Source: Methylobacter sp. (GTDB taxonomy: Bacteria > Pseudomonadota > Gammaproteobacteria > Methylococcales > Methylomonadaceae). From it: a stretch of DNA of 64,000 nucleotides. Positions within the stretch are counted from its first letter, which is position 1. Each line of letters begins with the position of its first letter. The notes under the pieces were generated by a model. That model was not told where the DNA came from, did no database searches, and worked only from the letters and a program-made list of their open reading frames with translations. Shown piece after piece: positions 46,230 through 54,960 of the stretch. Both the position numbers and the translations under genes were made by a program. The stretch spans positions 1 through 64,000 of the forward strand of contig JAQUOU010000018.1 of assembly GCA_028716975.1 (NCBI GenBank), written 5' to 3'.

Positions 46230-46748
46230 ATGCTATCCATGGCAAAAAATAAACATATTACCGAGCCGGATGTTTTTGGTTTTCAGGTACGTATCGTAAG
46301 GCGCGGCAAAGAAAGTAGCCGTTATTTTTCTCATAAATTATGGGGTAACAAAGGCAAATCGTTACAGGCGGCAATTACCTGGCGTGATCAAATGCTGGTA
46401 GTTTTAAAAGGCAGTAAAACCCGTTTCCTCAAACCCCCTAAAAACAAAACCACGACCGGCGTTACCGGCGTATCCAGAACCATTAAATATGATCATCGTA
46501 AAGATAAAAGCTATCTTTGCTATACCGTTTTTTGGGTAAGTAATGGTAAATCGAGAAATAAAACTTTTCAAGTTGGGAACGTAGAAAAAGTTTCCGCCGA
46601 TGATGAATTGCATGCATTTCGTACAGCGCGGCTGTTCAGAAGCTGCTATGAGTATGCAATTGATAATGATCTTGGGTTTTATGACGATAAATTTACGGGT
46701 TGGAAAAAAAATCGCTTATACGATGATGAAAATTTAAAACCGGTTTAA
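46230..46748 (+). CDS. AP2/ERF-like domain protein
   Basis: 172 residues (ATG 46230 or 46239). A basic region with TGVTGVSRTIKYDHR, then YLCYTVFWVSNGKSRNKTFQ and HAFRTARLFRSCYEYA, resembles the pattern of AP2 domains: G-V/I-x-G-V, three strands, then a helix. An earlier half with FGFQVRIVRRGKESSRYFSH may be a second, diverged copy. Bacterial AP2 domains are usually DNA-binding, often in mobile endonucleases; no nuclease motif is seen here. Function uncertain. Confidence 0.5.
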   Translation: MLSMAKNKHITEPDVFGFQVRIVRRGKESSRYFSHKLWGNKGKSLQAAITWRDQMLVVLKGSKTRFLKPPKNKTTTGVTGVSRTIKYDHRKDKSYLCYTVFWVSNGKSRNKTFQVGNVEKVSADDELHAFRTARLFRSCYEYAIDNDLGFYDDKFTGWKKNRLYDDENLKPV

Positions 46749-46866
46749 GCAAGGTCTCGGTTTGGGGCTGGGCCATAAAAAAAGCCCAGTAGCCGTGTTA
46801 GAGATATTGAAACCGTTAATGAGACATTGACTATAAAGCTCCAATAATAAGTCAAGCCGATGCAAC

Positions 46867-47523
46867 TTATACTTTCACTGGAGATTTCAAAAGCTTAATT
46901 TTCACAAATTGCCACATCATCGGCATTATCGAAACAAATACGATACCCAGCACCACCTTCTCGAAATTCTGTTTTATCCATTCGTTTGAACCGAGATAAT
47001 AGCCTGCCAATGAGATGCTGGTAACCCACAAAGTGCCGCCCAGTATACAGAAAATAATGTAACTGGCGTATTTCATGCTGCCGGCGCCCGCGACAAAAGG
47101 CGCAACCGTGCGAACGATTGGAATAAAGCGGGCAATAATAACGGCTTTTCCTCCGTGCTTTTCATAAAAATCTTCCGTTTGTGTAATGTATTCCCGCTTG
47201 AAAAACAGAATCCGTTCACGGGCTTTAACGAAATTACCGAAATACTTTCCAACGAAATAATTGACATTATCGCCCAATAAAGCGGCTCCAATGAGCAACG
47301 GAATAAGGAGTTGAATATCTAACTTTCCCGTTGAAGCGGCCAGTAAACCCGTTGCAAAAAGCAAGGAATCGCCTGGCAGCAGCGGCATGACAATTAACCC
47401 GGTTTCAACGAAAATTATCAACGCTAAAATAAAATACGTGAGCGTATCGTAATAGGTCAGAAAATCTTGCAGTGTGGTGAGCGGATCTTTAAGTAAGCTA
47501 AATAAAAAATGAATAATTTCCAT
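46867..47523 (-). CDS. DedA-family membrane protein
   Basis: 218 residues. FVETGLIVMPLLPGDSLLFA is the DedA start, and ARFIPIVRTVAPFVAGAGSM carries the conserved R and the PxxRT-like turn. DedA proteins are undecaprenyl-phosphate or lipid flippases of the inner membrane. It follows the BNR-type lipoprotein at 147 bases on the same strand. Confidence 0.92.
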   Translation of the reverse strand: MEIIHFLFSLLKDPLTTLQDFLTYYDTLTYFILALIIFVETGLIVMPLLPGDSLLFATGLLAASTGKLDIQLLIPLLIGAALLGDNVNYFVGKYFGNFVKARERILFFKREYITQTEDFYEKHGGKAVIIARFIPIVRTVAPFVAGAGSMKYASYIIFCILGGTLWVTSISLAGYYLGSNEWIKQNFEKVVLGIVFVSIMPMMWQFVKIKLLKSPVKV

Positions 47524-47670
47524 GCAGATAGTGTTATGTTATTAAACAAGGTAATTCTTAACCGATTTATAGAATAACATCTTTTCGAATCCATTTATTA
47601 AACTTTCAGCTCTTGAAACCTTAGCCAAAATTACCACACGTTCAAGTATATTTAAAGGAACTCCGCCAAG

Positions 47671-48963
47671 TTACTGCTCGCTGTGCGCAACCTTTTGAGT
47701 CATTTTTATTTCATCCACAGGATTTAAACGGAAGTTTTGCTGCTGGACTTGCCAGGATACATATATTTTTTGCCCATCACTGACCAGAAAAGGGTCATCG
47801 GCGGTTTCTGCTGTTTTTGCAAGGGCTTCAGGTTTAGTCCAGGTTTTGCCTTCATCGGCGGATTTCATAACCCATATAATATTATTATTGCCGTCAAACT
47901 CCCGCCAGGCAATATTTACCTGTCGACCTAAAGCCAGCACATGCGGATGGCTAGCCCCTGCATTGCCAAAGTTAACCGGCTCGGAAAAATTTTTCCCGGA
48001 GCTTTTCGAATAAGCGTAAAACAAGCCCTGTTTAGTAGGGGAATTGCTAAACCATACGGAATGGTAACTACCTGTATCAGAAATGGACAGACCGGGTCCG
48101 TGGTGGGGACAGGCGTCGATTTGCCAGTTTTCATGACTTAAGCGAGTGATCTCATCCGGCGTATTCCAGTTTTTAAAATTAACAATGGCGTGATCCCGTA
48201 TGCCGCCCTCAAAAATATGCCGCCATATGACAACCGGCGTGTTGGTTTTATTAACAGCAGTATCCAGCCGGCAGCATTCACACGTATGGGCGGCAATTTC
48301 CTTATTGGGGTAAAAATGCTTGCCGCCATCGTCAGACCATGCGTAATACAAGGACAGGCCTTTAAAATCCTGTCCGGCTTTTTTTGCGGCCTCGCCATCT
48401 CGCGCATCCAGCCAGGCAATAAAGACTTCTCCATTTTTGCCAATGGCAAGACTGTCAAACCGGTGTCTTATTATCTCCAGATTATCGTTTACGGTGACCG
48501 GATCAGAAAAATGTTTCCCGCCGTCGCTTGACCGGCTAAAACGTATATAAGTACTGCGCTTTTTATCCAGCGTAAGCACCCAGGTTAAATAAATATTGCC
48601 TTGTGCATCCAACTTGATTTTTGGGCGGCTTTCACCTTGGGCAGCAACTGGTTCAGCAACGGGATTAACTTTAACAGGCGCGGAAAAACTGATGCCTTTA
48701 TCCAGTGAAAATTGCACATAGATGTGATCATTGTTCACCCAGGCAATCCATAACGTGCCTTTTCGGTCAAAAGCAGCCGTTACCGTTTCAGAACATTTGC
48801 TGGTTGGCGGCGTTGCAGGATTTGCGCAGATGCCTTTTTTTTCTGCCTGATGGCTTTGTTTATGCGGTTTTTTAGCACCTTCAGACTGTTTTATCACGGT
48901 GTCTTTTGCACAGCCGGTAACAGTCAAAATTGCAATAAATAGAAAAAGAATATGGAATTTCAT
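47671..48963 (-). CDS. Sialidase-like (BNR-repeat) lipoprotein with Cys-rich site
   Basis: 430 residues. A lipoprotein signal (LFIAILTVTGCAKD, lipobox TGC) is followed by BNR-type repeats such as SSDGGKHFSDP, SDDGGKHFYPN and SADEGKTWTKP, forming a six-bladed propeller. Two special segments are AAHTCECCRLDTAVN and NWQIDACPHHGPGLS. Related proteins with CxCC and a later CP.xGP segment occur beside copper or TonB genes, so metal binding is possible (inference). True sialidase activity is unlikely from this fold alone. A 258-base gap separates it from the TonB receptor upstream. Confidence 0.8.
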   Translation of the reverse strand: MKFHILFLFIAILTVTGCAKDTVIKQSEGAKKPHKQSHQAEKKGICANPATPPTSKCSETVTAAFDRKGTLWIAWVNNDHIYVQFSLDKGISFSAPVKVNPVAEPVAAQGESRPKIKLDAQGNIYLTWVLTLDKKRSTYIRFSRSSDGGKHFSDPVTVNDNLEIIRHRFDSLAIGKNGEVFIAWLDARDGEAAKKAGQDFKGLSLYYAWSDDGGKHFYPNKEIAAHTCECCRLDTAVNKTNTPVVIWRHIFEGGIRDHAIVNFKNWNTPDEITRLSHENWQIDACPHHGPGLSISDTGSYHSVWFSNSPTKQGLFYAYSKSSGKNFSEPVNFGNAGASHPHVLALGRQVNIAWREFDGNNNIIWVMKSADEGKTWTKPEALAKTAETADDPFLVSDGQKIYVSWQVQQQNFRLNPVDEIKMTQKVAHSEQ

Positions 48964-49221
48964 AATGATGCCGATAAAAAATACTTAACGTTCATAGGTT
49001 TGGCTGGCTGCTCTTTGCCTCGCTACAAGACTGATTTCCACGCTCCTGTTGAGAGCCACTGATGTTCATGTATGTAGTATACATGGGGGGTCCTGATAGA
49101 GGCGAGGAAACAAGAAATGTCACCGATATTAAAGGATAAGGTGAGTTTCTTTTGTTTGCCTGCCATTTTGGTAGGCAGATAAATCCTGCCCACCGTTCAA
49201 TTAACCTAAAAAATAGGTTAG
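48964..49221. other. Gap between the TonB receptor and the lipoprotein gene
   Basis: About 258 bases with no gene seen. A separate promoter for the lipoprotein gene is possible, but none was identified. Confidence 0.35.
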
Positions 49222-51624
49222 TTAATATTTAAGTGAGATGCTAACGTAGTAACTGCGTTGTGGCAGGGGGTTATTTTCATAACGATCCTGGTCCAGAATA
49301 TTATCAACCCCGGCTGAAATGGCGCTTTTAAGTTTTGGGTGCAACGGCAGTTGATAGGTAGTTTTAAAATCAACAAAGGTATATTCGTCCGAACCGTTAA
49401 AAACATTGGCTACTGTGTCGTTGTTTTCGTAGCGTTGGAATATATCGCTACGATAACGTACGCCAACCGATGCGTCCCACACCGGTAAGATGCGATAGGT
49501 TGCTGATGCATTGGCTTGCAGTTTAGGTATTCGCGCCCATTCATTGCCAACCAAAGCCTGGTTGTTAGGGTTTTTGGTAATTTGCTTATTCATAAATGTA
49601 CCATTCGCCAATAAATCAATAGGCAGTCCAAACAAGTCGTTTTGTCTAAAAGTCAGTTCTGCACCAATGGTTTCAGTTTGCCCTATAGCCTGGAAGGTAC
49701 TGATATTTTGACCGCCGAAGGATTGTGAAATTGAGACGATTTCATTTTTAATGGTGTCATAAAAGAAATTGGCCTGAATATAACCGCGCGGAATATCATA
49801 CTGGGTCAAAAAATTGTGGAAATAACCGCTTTCAGGTCCTAAAGTCGGATCAGGGGTATTTCTGGCAAGGAAAGTATTGGTAGCGGAAAACAGTTCTTCC
49901 GCGACCGGGAAACGATAGGCTTTAGAAAATGAGTAGCGGAACGTCCATCGATCAGGCGTAAATTCCAGTGCCGCTTTAGGTGAGATGCGCGAGGCATCGC
50001 GATCGGTAAATTCGCTGGGAATTTTTGTATCGTCTGCGGGCGTGGCAGGATCATTGACAAATACACGATTATGACCGCCAAGGGCTTGCCAATGATCCAA
50101 TCTGGCTCCGGCTATAATGCTCCAGTCAGGTAAAAACCGCCAATTCAGCTGTGAGAAAACACTGTTGGTTTCGGTTTGGCCGCCCGCATCGCTACGTGTA
50201 AAGTCCTTATTGGCTACCACGTATTTTTGGGTATCGAATACTTTCGTATTATTGCTGCCGTGTACAAGTTGGTAACCCCCCATAAAAGATAAATCCTCAC
50301 GGCCTAGAAATTTATCCGTCGCCAGTTTTCCATCATAAGTAGCCCACCACGTGTCTGTGTCAGTAATCTGGCCTTGTCCCGTGTTTGCGGCAATATTATC
50401 TTTAGGGGAATATGTTGAAGCAATAGCCGTATTCCTAAAAGGATCGAAATAACTGGCAGTCGTATCAATACTCCAGTTATCGGAGATTTTACCTTTTAAA
50501 CTTAATCCGTAATTGAGCGACTGACGCTCCAGAATATTGGCTCCAAAAGCATTATTCGGTACGGTAAAGCGTTGTCCATTTTGATTGACAGTGCCGCTGT
50601 ATACCGTATTTCCCGCCAGATTCTTTAGTAAACTCAGCGGTTCATTATTACGATTATCCCTTTCTTCATAAGCAATGGTAAAACGGGCTTGTAACTCTTC
50701 CGTTAAATCATAAGCCATTTTGAGCTTAAATAAGTCGGTCACAACATGCTGCGTACCGTTATCACCGAATATAATCGCAGGCGCGCCGGTTGGTTGCTGG
50801 GTCAGTTGTCCCCCGGTTACGCGAGTACCATTCGCAGCAGTAGTTAGAGGTTGAACATCAATGGGGTCCATCGGCTGGCCATCGTTTTCCAGATGGTTAT
50901 AAAAACCGAATACGCTAAACTTATTGATGCGGTCGCCGCCGGAAAGAAACGTCCTGAATCCGCTTAGCAATTCATTGCGTCCACCTCTGTGCATGTCCTG
51001 AAACAGGCCCGTCACATTCATTTCGGCCTCAAATTTATCCGGCATTCTGGAATTCAGGTTAATGACGCCGCCCATAGAGCCACCGCCGTATTGCGCAGAA
51101 TAAGGCCCATAAAGCACTTCGGCCGTTTGAATTTCACTGGGAGCCATCATAGACCATCGGGGTACGCCCGCAAAACTGGTATTCACGGGGTTATGCAAGG
51201 GCATGCCGTCACCGAACACCATATTATGAGTGGTCTGAAGTATATTGGCGCCGCGTATGCCTATCATGGCGTTCTGGTCGCCGATGTAGCGTTTGCGCAT
51301 ATGCAAACTTGGAGAATACCTTAAAACATCCTCGGTTGTTGTAGCATTCACTTTTGTATCAATGTCTATCTTATCAATAGTATACGCAGGCGTTGCTTTT
51401 GTGGTGAGCGGGAAGGACCTATCGGTATCAGGCGAATAAGTCACCGTCATTTCCGGCATGATCTCGGGTGAATCGGTGTCGGCCCTTTTTGCTTTAACCA
51501 GGGATTTATTATTGTGGAGGTTACTGTTCCTGTCTTGTCCGGTTTCTCCCATTGCTAACGAGGGAGCCAGTAGAATTAACCATATTAAAGCACCTCGGTT
51601 AAGAGAGTAAGGGGGGGAATTCAT
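49222..51624 (-). CDS. TonB-dependent outer-membrane receptor
   Basis: 800 residues. A signal peptide (ALIWLILLAPSLAMGE) precedes a TonB-box-like region and the plug (VNATTTEDVLRYSPSLHMRK, then IRGANILQTTHNMVFGDGMP, then EVLYGPYSAQYGGGSMGGVI). The beta-barrel runs to a last strand YYVSISLKY with an aromatic end. Substrate cannot be read from the sequence; the downstream Cys-rich lipoprotein suggests a metal such as copper (inference). It is divergent from aroG with 438 bases between. Confidence 0.92.
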   Translation of the reverse strand: MNSPPYSLNRGALIWLILLAPSLAMGETGQDRNSNLHNNKSLVKAKRADTDSPEIMPEMTVTYSPDTDRSFPLTTKATPAYTIDKIDIDTKVNATTTEDVLRYSPSLHMRKRYIGDQNAMIGIRGANILQTTHNMVFGDGMPLHNPVNTSFAGVPRWSMMAPSEIQTAEVLYGPYSAQYGGGSMGGVINLNSRMPDKFEAEMNVTGLFQDMHRGGRNELLSGFRTFLSGGDRINKFSVFGFYNHLENDGQPMDPIDVQPLTTAANGTRVTGGQLTQQPTGAPAIIFGDNGTQHVVTDLFKLKMAYDLTEELQARFTIAYEERDNRNNEPLSLLKNLAGNTVYSGTVNQNGQRFTVPNNAFGANILERQSLNYGLSLKGKISDNWSIDTTASYFDPFRNTAIASTYSPKDNIAANTGQGQITDTDTWWATYDGKLATDKFLGREDLSFMGGYQLVHGSNNTKVFDTQKYVVANKDFTRSDAGGQTETNSVFSQLNWRFLPDWSIIAGARLDHWQALGGHNRVFVNDPATPADDTKIPSEFTDRDASRISPKAALEFTPDRWTFRYSFSKAYRFPVAEELFSATNTFLARNTPDPTLGPESGYFHNFLTQYDIPRGYIQANFFYDTIKNEIVSISQSFGGQNISTFQAIGQTETIGAELTFRQNDLFGLPIDLLANGTFMNKQITKNPNNQALVGNEWARIPKLQANASATYRILPVWDASVGVRYRSDIFQRYENNDTVANVFNGSDEYTFVDFKTTYQLPLHPKLKSAISAGVDNILDQDRYENNPLPQRSYYVSISLKY

Positions 51625-52062
51625 TTATTGCTCCGTTAAAAAATGGTTCAAGAATAATAATTATGGCTCTGGAAACTTTCAGTACAGCACAGCGGTCTTT
51701 TGTTGGATTTATTGCTTTATGTACCGGCTATGTAAGCCAACCATAAATTAATGCAGATTACATACCATTTTCTCCAGCCCCGCCAATACTGACTATTGAT
51801 CAGCCAAATAAGATATTTTCAATAAAAATGCGTGAAATGACCTAAAATTATTGTGTTAAATAACATAGTTTAATTAATTGATGGCTTTGTGTTCAAAGTT
51901 GCATGTTTCAGTCGCTGAATAAAAACAGTACGGCTTTATCCCCATGAAAAATGAGCCGAATGCACTTTGTATACAGCAAAAAATAACAAAGAATTATAAA
52001 AGACAGTTAAAATAACAAGTTCTTACACTAATCCTGCAATAACGCAACGGGTTGACAGCTAC
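51625..52062. other. Divergent gap between TonB receptor and DAHP synthase
   Basis: 438 bases, AT-rich, no gene. It must hold both promoters. TTGACA at 52051-52056 is too close to the aroG ATG (52063) to be its -35. No Fur or TyrR site was recognised by eye. Confidence 0.3.
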
Positions 52063-53175
52063 ATGCAAACTAAATACAACACTGATGACTTGAGAATCTG
52101 TGCGACTAAGGAAGTTATTGCACCTGTCCAGGTTCATGATGAAATGCCGATTAACGAGGCGGCGGCAAAAACGACCCTGCAGGCAAGGGAAGGCATTCAT
52201 AAAATATTAACCGGCCGGGATGACAAACTGCTGGTTGTGGTGGGCCCTTGTTCTATCCATGACACAAAAGCGGCTCATGAGTATGCCGGTCTTTTAAAAG
52301 TAGCTAAAGACCAATTAGAAGACGATCTGCTAATTGTTATGCGGGTTTATTTTGAGAAGCCGCGCACCACCGTTGGCTGGAAGGGTTTGATCAATGATCC
52401 GGATCTGGATTCCAGCTTTAACATTAATAAAGGTTTACGTGTAGCGAGACAGCTATTGCTGGATTTGAATACTATAGGCGTACCGGCCGCAACGGAATAT
52501 CTGGATTTAATCACCCCGCAATATGTCTCAGACCTGATTGCCTGGGGGGCAATTGGAGCCAGAACAACTGAAAGTCAGGTTCACCGGGAACTGGCTTCCG
52601 GATTATCGTGTCCGGTAGGATTTAAAAATGCGACTGACGGCACTATAAAAACTGCTATCGATGCGATAGGCGCGGCAATGAGTCCGCATCACTTTTTGTC
52701 GCTGACTAAAGCCGGTCAATCAGCTATTTTCTCAACGACAGGGAATGAGGATGCGCACATTATCTTAAGAGGCGGAAGCGACCGGCCTAATTATGATGCA
52801 GTCAGTGTGGAGCAAGTCGCAGTGGGGTTGGAGAAGGCAAAACTGAAGCCGAATATCATGATTGATTTCAGTCATGCCAACAGTTCAAAACAGTACCAGC
52901 GCCAGCTTATTGTAGGTGAGGACGTAGCGGGACAAATAGCCGGCGGCGACACCAGGATTATGGGAGTTATGATTGAAAGTCACCTCAAGGCAGGTAAGCA
53001 AGACGTTATTGAAGGGCGGAAGCTGACCTTTGGACAAAGTATTACCGATGGCTGTCTGGCTTGGGATGATACTTTTTCCATGCTGAAAAATCTTGCTCTC
53101 GCGGTTCAGAAGCGAAGAGCCTTGGTTGCACAGATGGGCGGAATTAAAGATACGCTCCGGAGCATAAGCACATGA
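52063..53175 (+). CDS. aroG: Class I 3-deoxy-7-phosphoheptulonate (DAHP) synthase
   Basis: 370 residues of the AroF/G/H type. [20 protein letters not shown], then [20 protein letters not shown], then [12 protein letters not shown] and [13 protein letters not shown] are the conserved substrate and metal sites. It condenses PEP and erythrose 4-phosphate at the start of the shikimate pathway. Which aromatic amino acid inhibits it is not decided here. ATGA overlaps the thiS-thiG start, an unexpected partner. Confidence 0.95.
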   Translation: MQTKYNTDDLRICATKEVIAPVQVHDEMPINEAAAKTTLQAREGIHKILTGRDDKLLVVVGPCSIHDTKAAHEYAGLLKVAKDQLEDDLLIVMRVYFEKPRTTVGWKGLINDPDLDSSFNINKGLRVARQLLLDLNTIGVPAATEYLDLITPQYVSDLIAWGAIGARTTESQVHRELASGLSCPVGFKNATDGTIKTAIDAIGAAMSPHHFLSLTKAGQSAIFSTTGNEDAHIILRGGSDRPNYDAVSVEQVAVGLEKAKLKPNIMIDFSHANSSKQYQRQLIVGEDVAGQIAGGDTRIMGVMIESHLKAGKQDVIEGRKLTFGQSITDGCLAWDDTFSMLKNLALAVQKRRALVAQMGGIKDTLRSIST

Positions 53176-54164
53176 TTGTCTATGTAAATGGTGAAATACG
53201 CGAAATTGCTGAAAACCGTCGGGTTGCTGATGTTATTGCGGATTTGGGATTAAAAGGTAAAAAAATTGCGGTTGAATTGAATAAAGAAATTTTGCCGTAT
53301 GACCAATATGACAGCCATAAATTAAATCCTGAAGACCGCCTGGAAATCGTCCATGCCATTGGCGGCGGTCAAAATAATACAAGCCGGAAAGATTCATTTA
53401 TTATTGCCGGGGTCGCTTACCATTCCAGATTACTGGTCGGCACAGGCAAATATAAAGATCTCGAAGAAACGCGGCTGGCAATTGAAGCCAGTGGCGCGGA
53501 AATTGTAACGGTTGCGCTGAGGCGCACGAATATAGGCCAGAATCCGGGCGAGCCTAATTTGCTGGATGTGATTTCACCTGATAAATATACCATTCTGCCT
53601 AATACGGCGGGCTGTTATACCGCCGAAGATGCAGTAAGAACCTGTCGCTTAGCCAAAGAATTACTCGGCGGGCATAAACTTGTTAAGCTGGAAGTGCTGG
53701 CCGATCAGCTTACCTTATTTCCTGATGTGGCGGCAACTTACACCGCCGCTGAATTATTGGTTAAAGATGGTTTTGACGTAATGGTTTATACCAATGATGA
53801 TCCCATTGCCGCCAAACGGCTCGAAGATATTGGCTGTGTGGCTGTCATGCCTTTAGCCGCGCCTATCGGTTCGGGCTTGGGTATTCGTAATCCCTATAAT
53901 ATCTTAACCATTGTTGAAAATGCCAAGGTTCCTATTTTAGTGGATGCGGGCGTAGGTACGGCCTCTGATGCCGCGATTGCAATGGAATTAGGTTGCGACG
54001 GCGTATTGATGAACACCGCGATTGCCGCTGCCGGGAACCCTGTACTTATGGCATCGGCCATGAAAAAAGGCATTGAGGCGGGCAGAGAAGCATTTTTAGC
54101 CGGACGTATGCCGAGAAGGCGTTTTGCCTCTGCGTCATCGCCCATAGACGGTTTATTTTTCTAA
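53172..54164 (+). CDS. thiG: ThiS-ThiG fusion (sulfur carrier plus thiazole synthase)
   Basis: 330 residues. Residues 1-66 are a ThiS ubiquitin-like carrier ending IVHAIGGG; the rest is ThiG with [20 protein letters not shown], catalytic Lys in [11 protein letters not shown], and [11 protein letters not shown]. ThiG makes the thiazole of thiamine from DXP, dehydroglycine and ThiS thiocarboxylate. The fusion is a known architecture (bifunctional sulfur carrier/thiazole synthase). The Gly-Gly that must be free at the ThiS end is internal here. Translated with aroG by ATGA overlap; trmB follows 58 bases on. Confidence 0.93.
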   Translation: MIVYVNGEIREIAENRRVADVIADLGLKGKKIAVELNKEILPYDQYDSHKLNPEDRLEIVHAIGGGQNNTSRKDSFIIAGVAYHSRLLVGTGKYKDLEETRLAIEASGAEIVTVALRRTNIGQNPGEPNLLDVISPDKYTILPNTAGCYTAEDAVRTCRLAKELLGGHKLVKLEVLADQLTLFPDVAATYTAAELLVKDGFDVMVYTNDDPIAAKRLEDIGCVAVMPLAAPIGSGLGIRNPYNILTIVENAKVPILVDAGVGTASDAAIAMELGCDGVLMNTAIAAAGNPVLMASAMKKGIEAGREAFLAGRMPRRRFASASSPIDGLFF

Positions 54165-54222
54165 TTGCTGGCGCTGTTTTATACCCTTTGAAGGCTGAAG
54201 CCGCCCTATTGCTGTTTTCTCC

Positions 54223-54912
54223 ATGTCATCCGCAGAAATAATTTTTTCCCAAAGAATTCGTAGTTTTATCCGCCGGCAAGGGCGTATTACCCAAGGGCAG
54301 CAACTGGCTTTGGATAATTATTGGGATAGATATTGCCTTGATTCTAAAGTGGATTATGATTTTGGCCGGGTTTTCGGCCGGGATGCGCCGCTGTATGTTG
54401 AAATAGGTTTCGGCAATGGTGACAGTTTGGCGAAGATGGCGGCCGCCAATCCCGATAAGGATTATATCGGCATTGAAGTACATCGGCCCGGCATAGGGCA
54501 TTTAATGTTGCAACTTCAGCAGCAAGGCATTAGTAATGTAAGAATCTATTGTCATGATGCCGTTGAAATTTTTGAACAAAAAATTACCGATAACAGCGTG
54601 GCCGGTATTTATTTATTTTTCCCCGATCCCTGGCCGAAACAGAGACATCATAAAAGACGAATAGTCAGACCCGCTTTTGTTGAGTTATTGGTCAAGAAGT
54701 TAAAGCCAGGCGGCTATTTTCATGCGGCAACGGATTGGCAGAATTATGCCGAAAACATGCTGGCAGTCTTGTCGGCAGGAACCGGTATGAGCAATATCAG
54801 CACTACTGGTTGCTACTGTGAACGCCCCGACTATCGTCCTTTAACAAAATTTGAGCAGCGCGGCCTAAGTTTAGGCCACGGCGTATGGGATTTGATTTTT
54901 AAAAAAGAATAA
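54223..54912 (+). CDS. trmB: tRNA (guanine-N7-)-methyltransferase TrmB
   Basis: 229 residues. The SAM site is VEIGFGNGDSLAKMAAANPD; the catalytic and tRNA region is LFFPDPWPKQRHHKRRIVRP; and DYRPLTKFEQRG lies at the C-terminal end. It makes m7G46 in tRNA. trmB often follows thiG in proteobacteria. Confidence 0.95.
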   Translation: MSSAEIIFSQRIRSFIRRQGRITQGQQLALDNYWDRYCLDSKVDYDFGRVFGRDAPLYVEIGFGNGDSLAKMAAANPDKDYIGIEVHRPGIGHLMLQLQQQGISNVRIYCHDAVEIFEQKITDNSVAGIYLFFPDPWPKQRHHKRRIVRPAFVELLVKKLKPGGYFHAATDWQNYAENMLAVLSAGTGMSNISTTGCYCERPDYRPLTKFEQRGLSLGHGVWDLIFKKE

Positions 54913-54960
54913 ATAAAAGCCGGACTCAAAAGGCACCATTTAGCTACCTCATCCTTTTCT

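Noticed and set aside
52051-52056. TTGACA as the -35 of aroG
   Set aside because: It is six bases before the ATG, too close to drive that gene.
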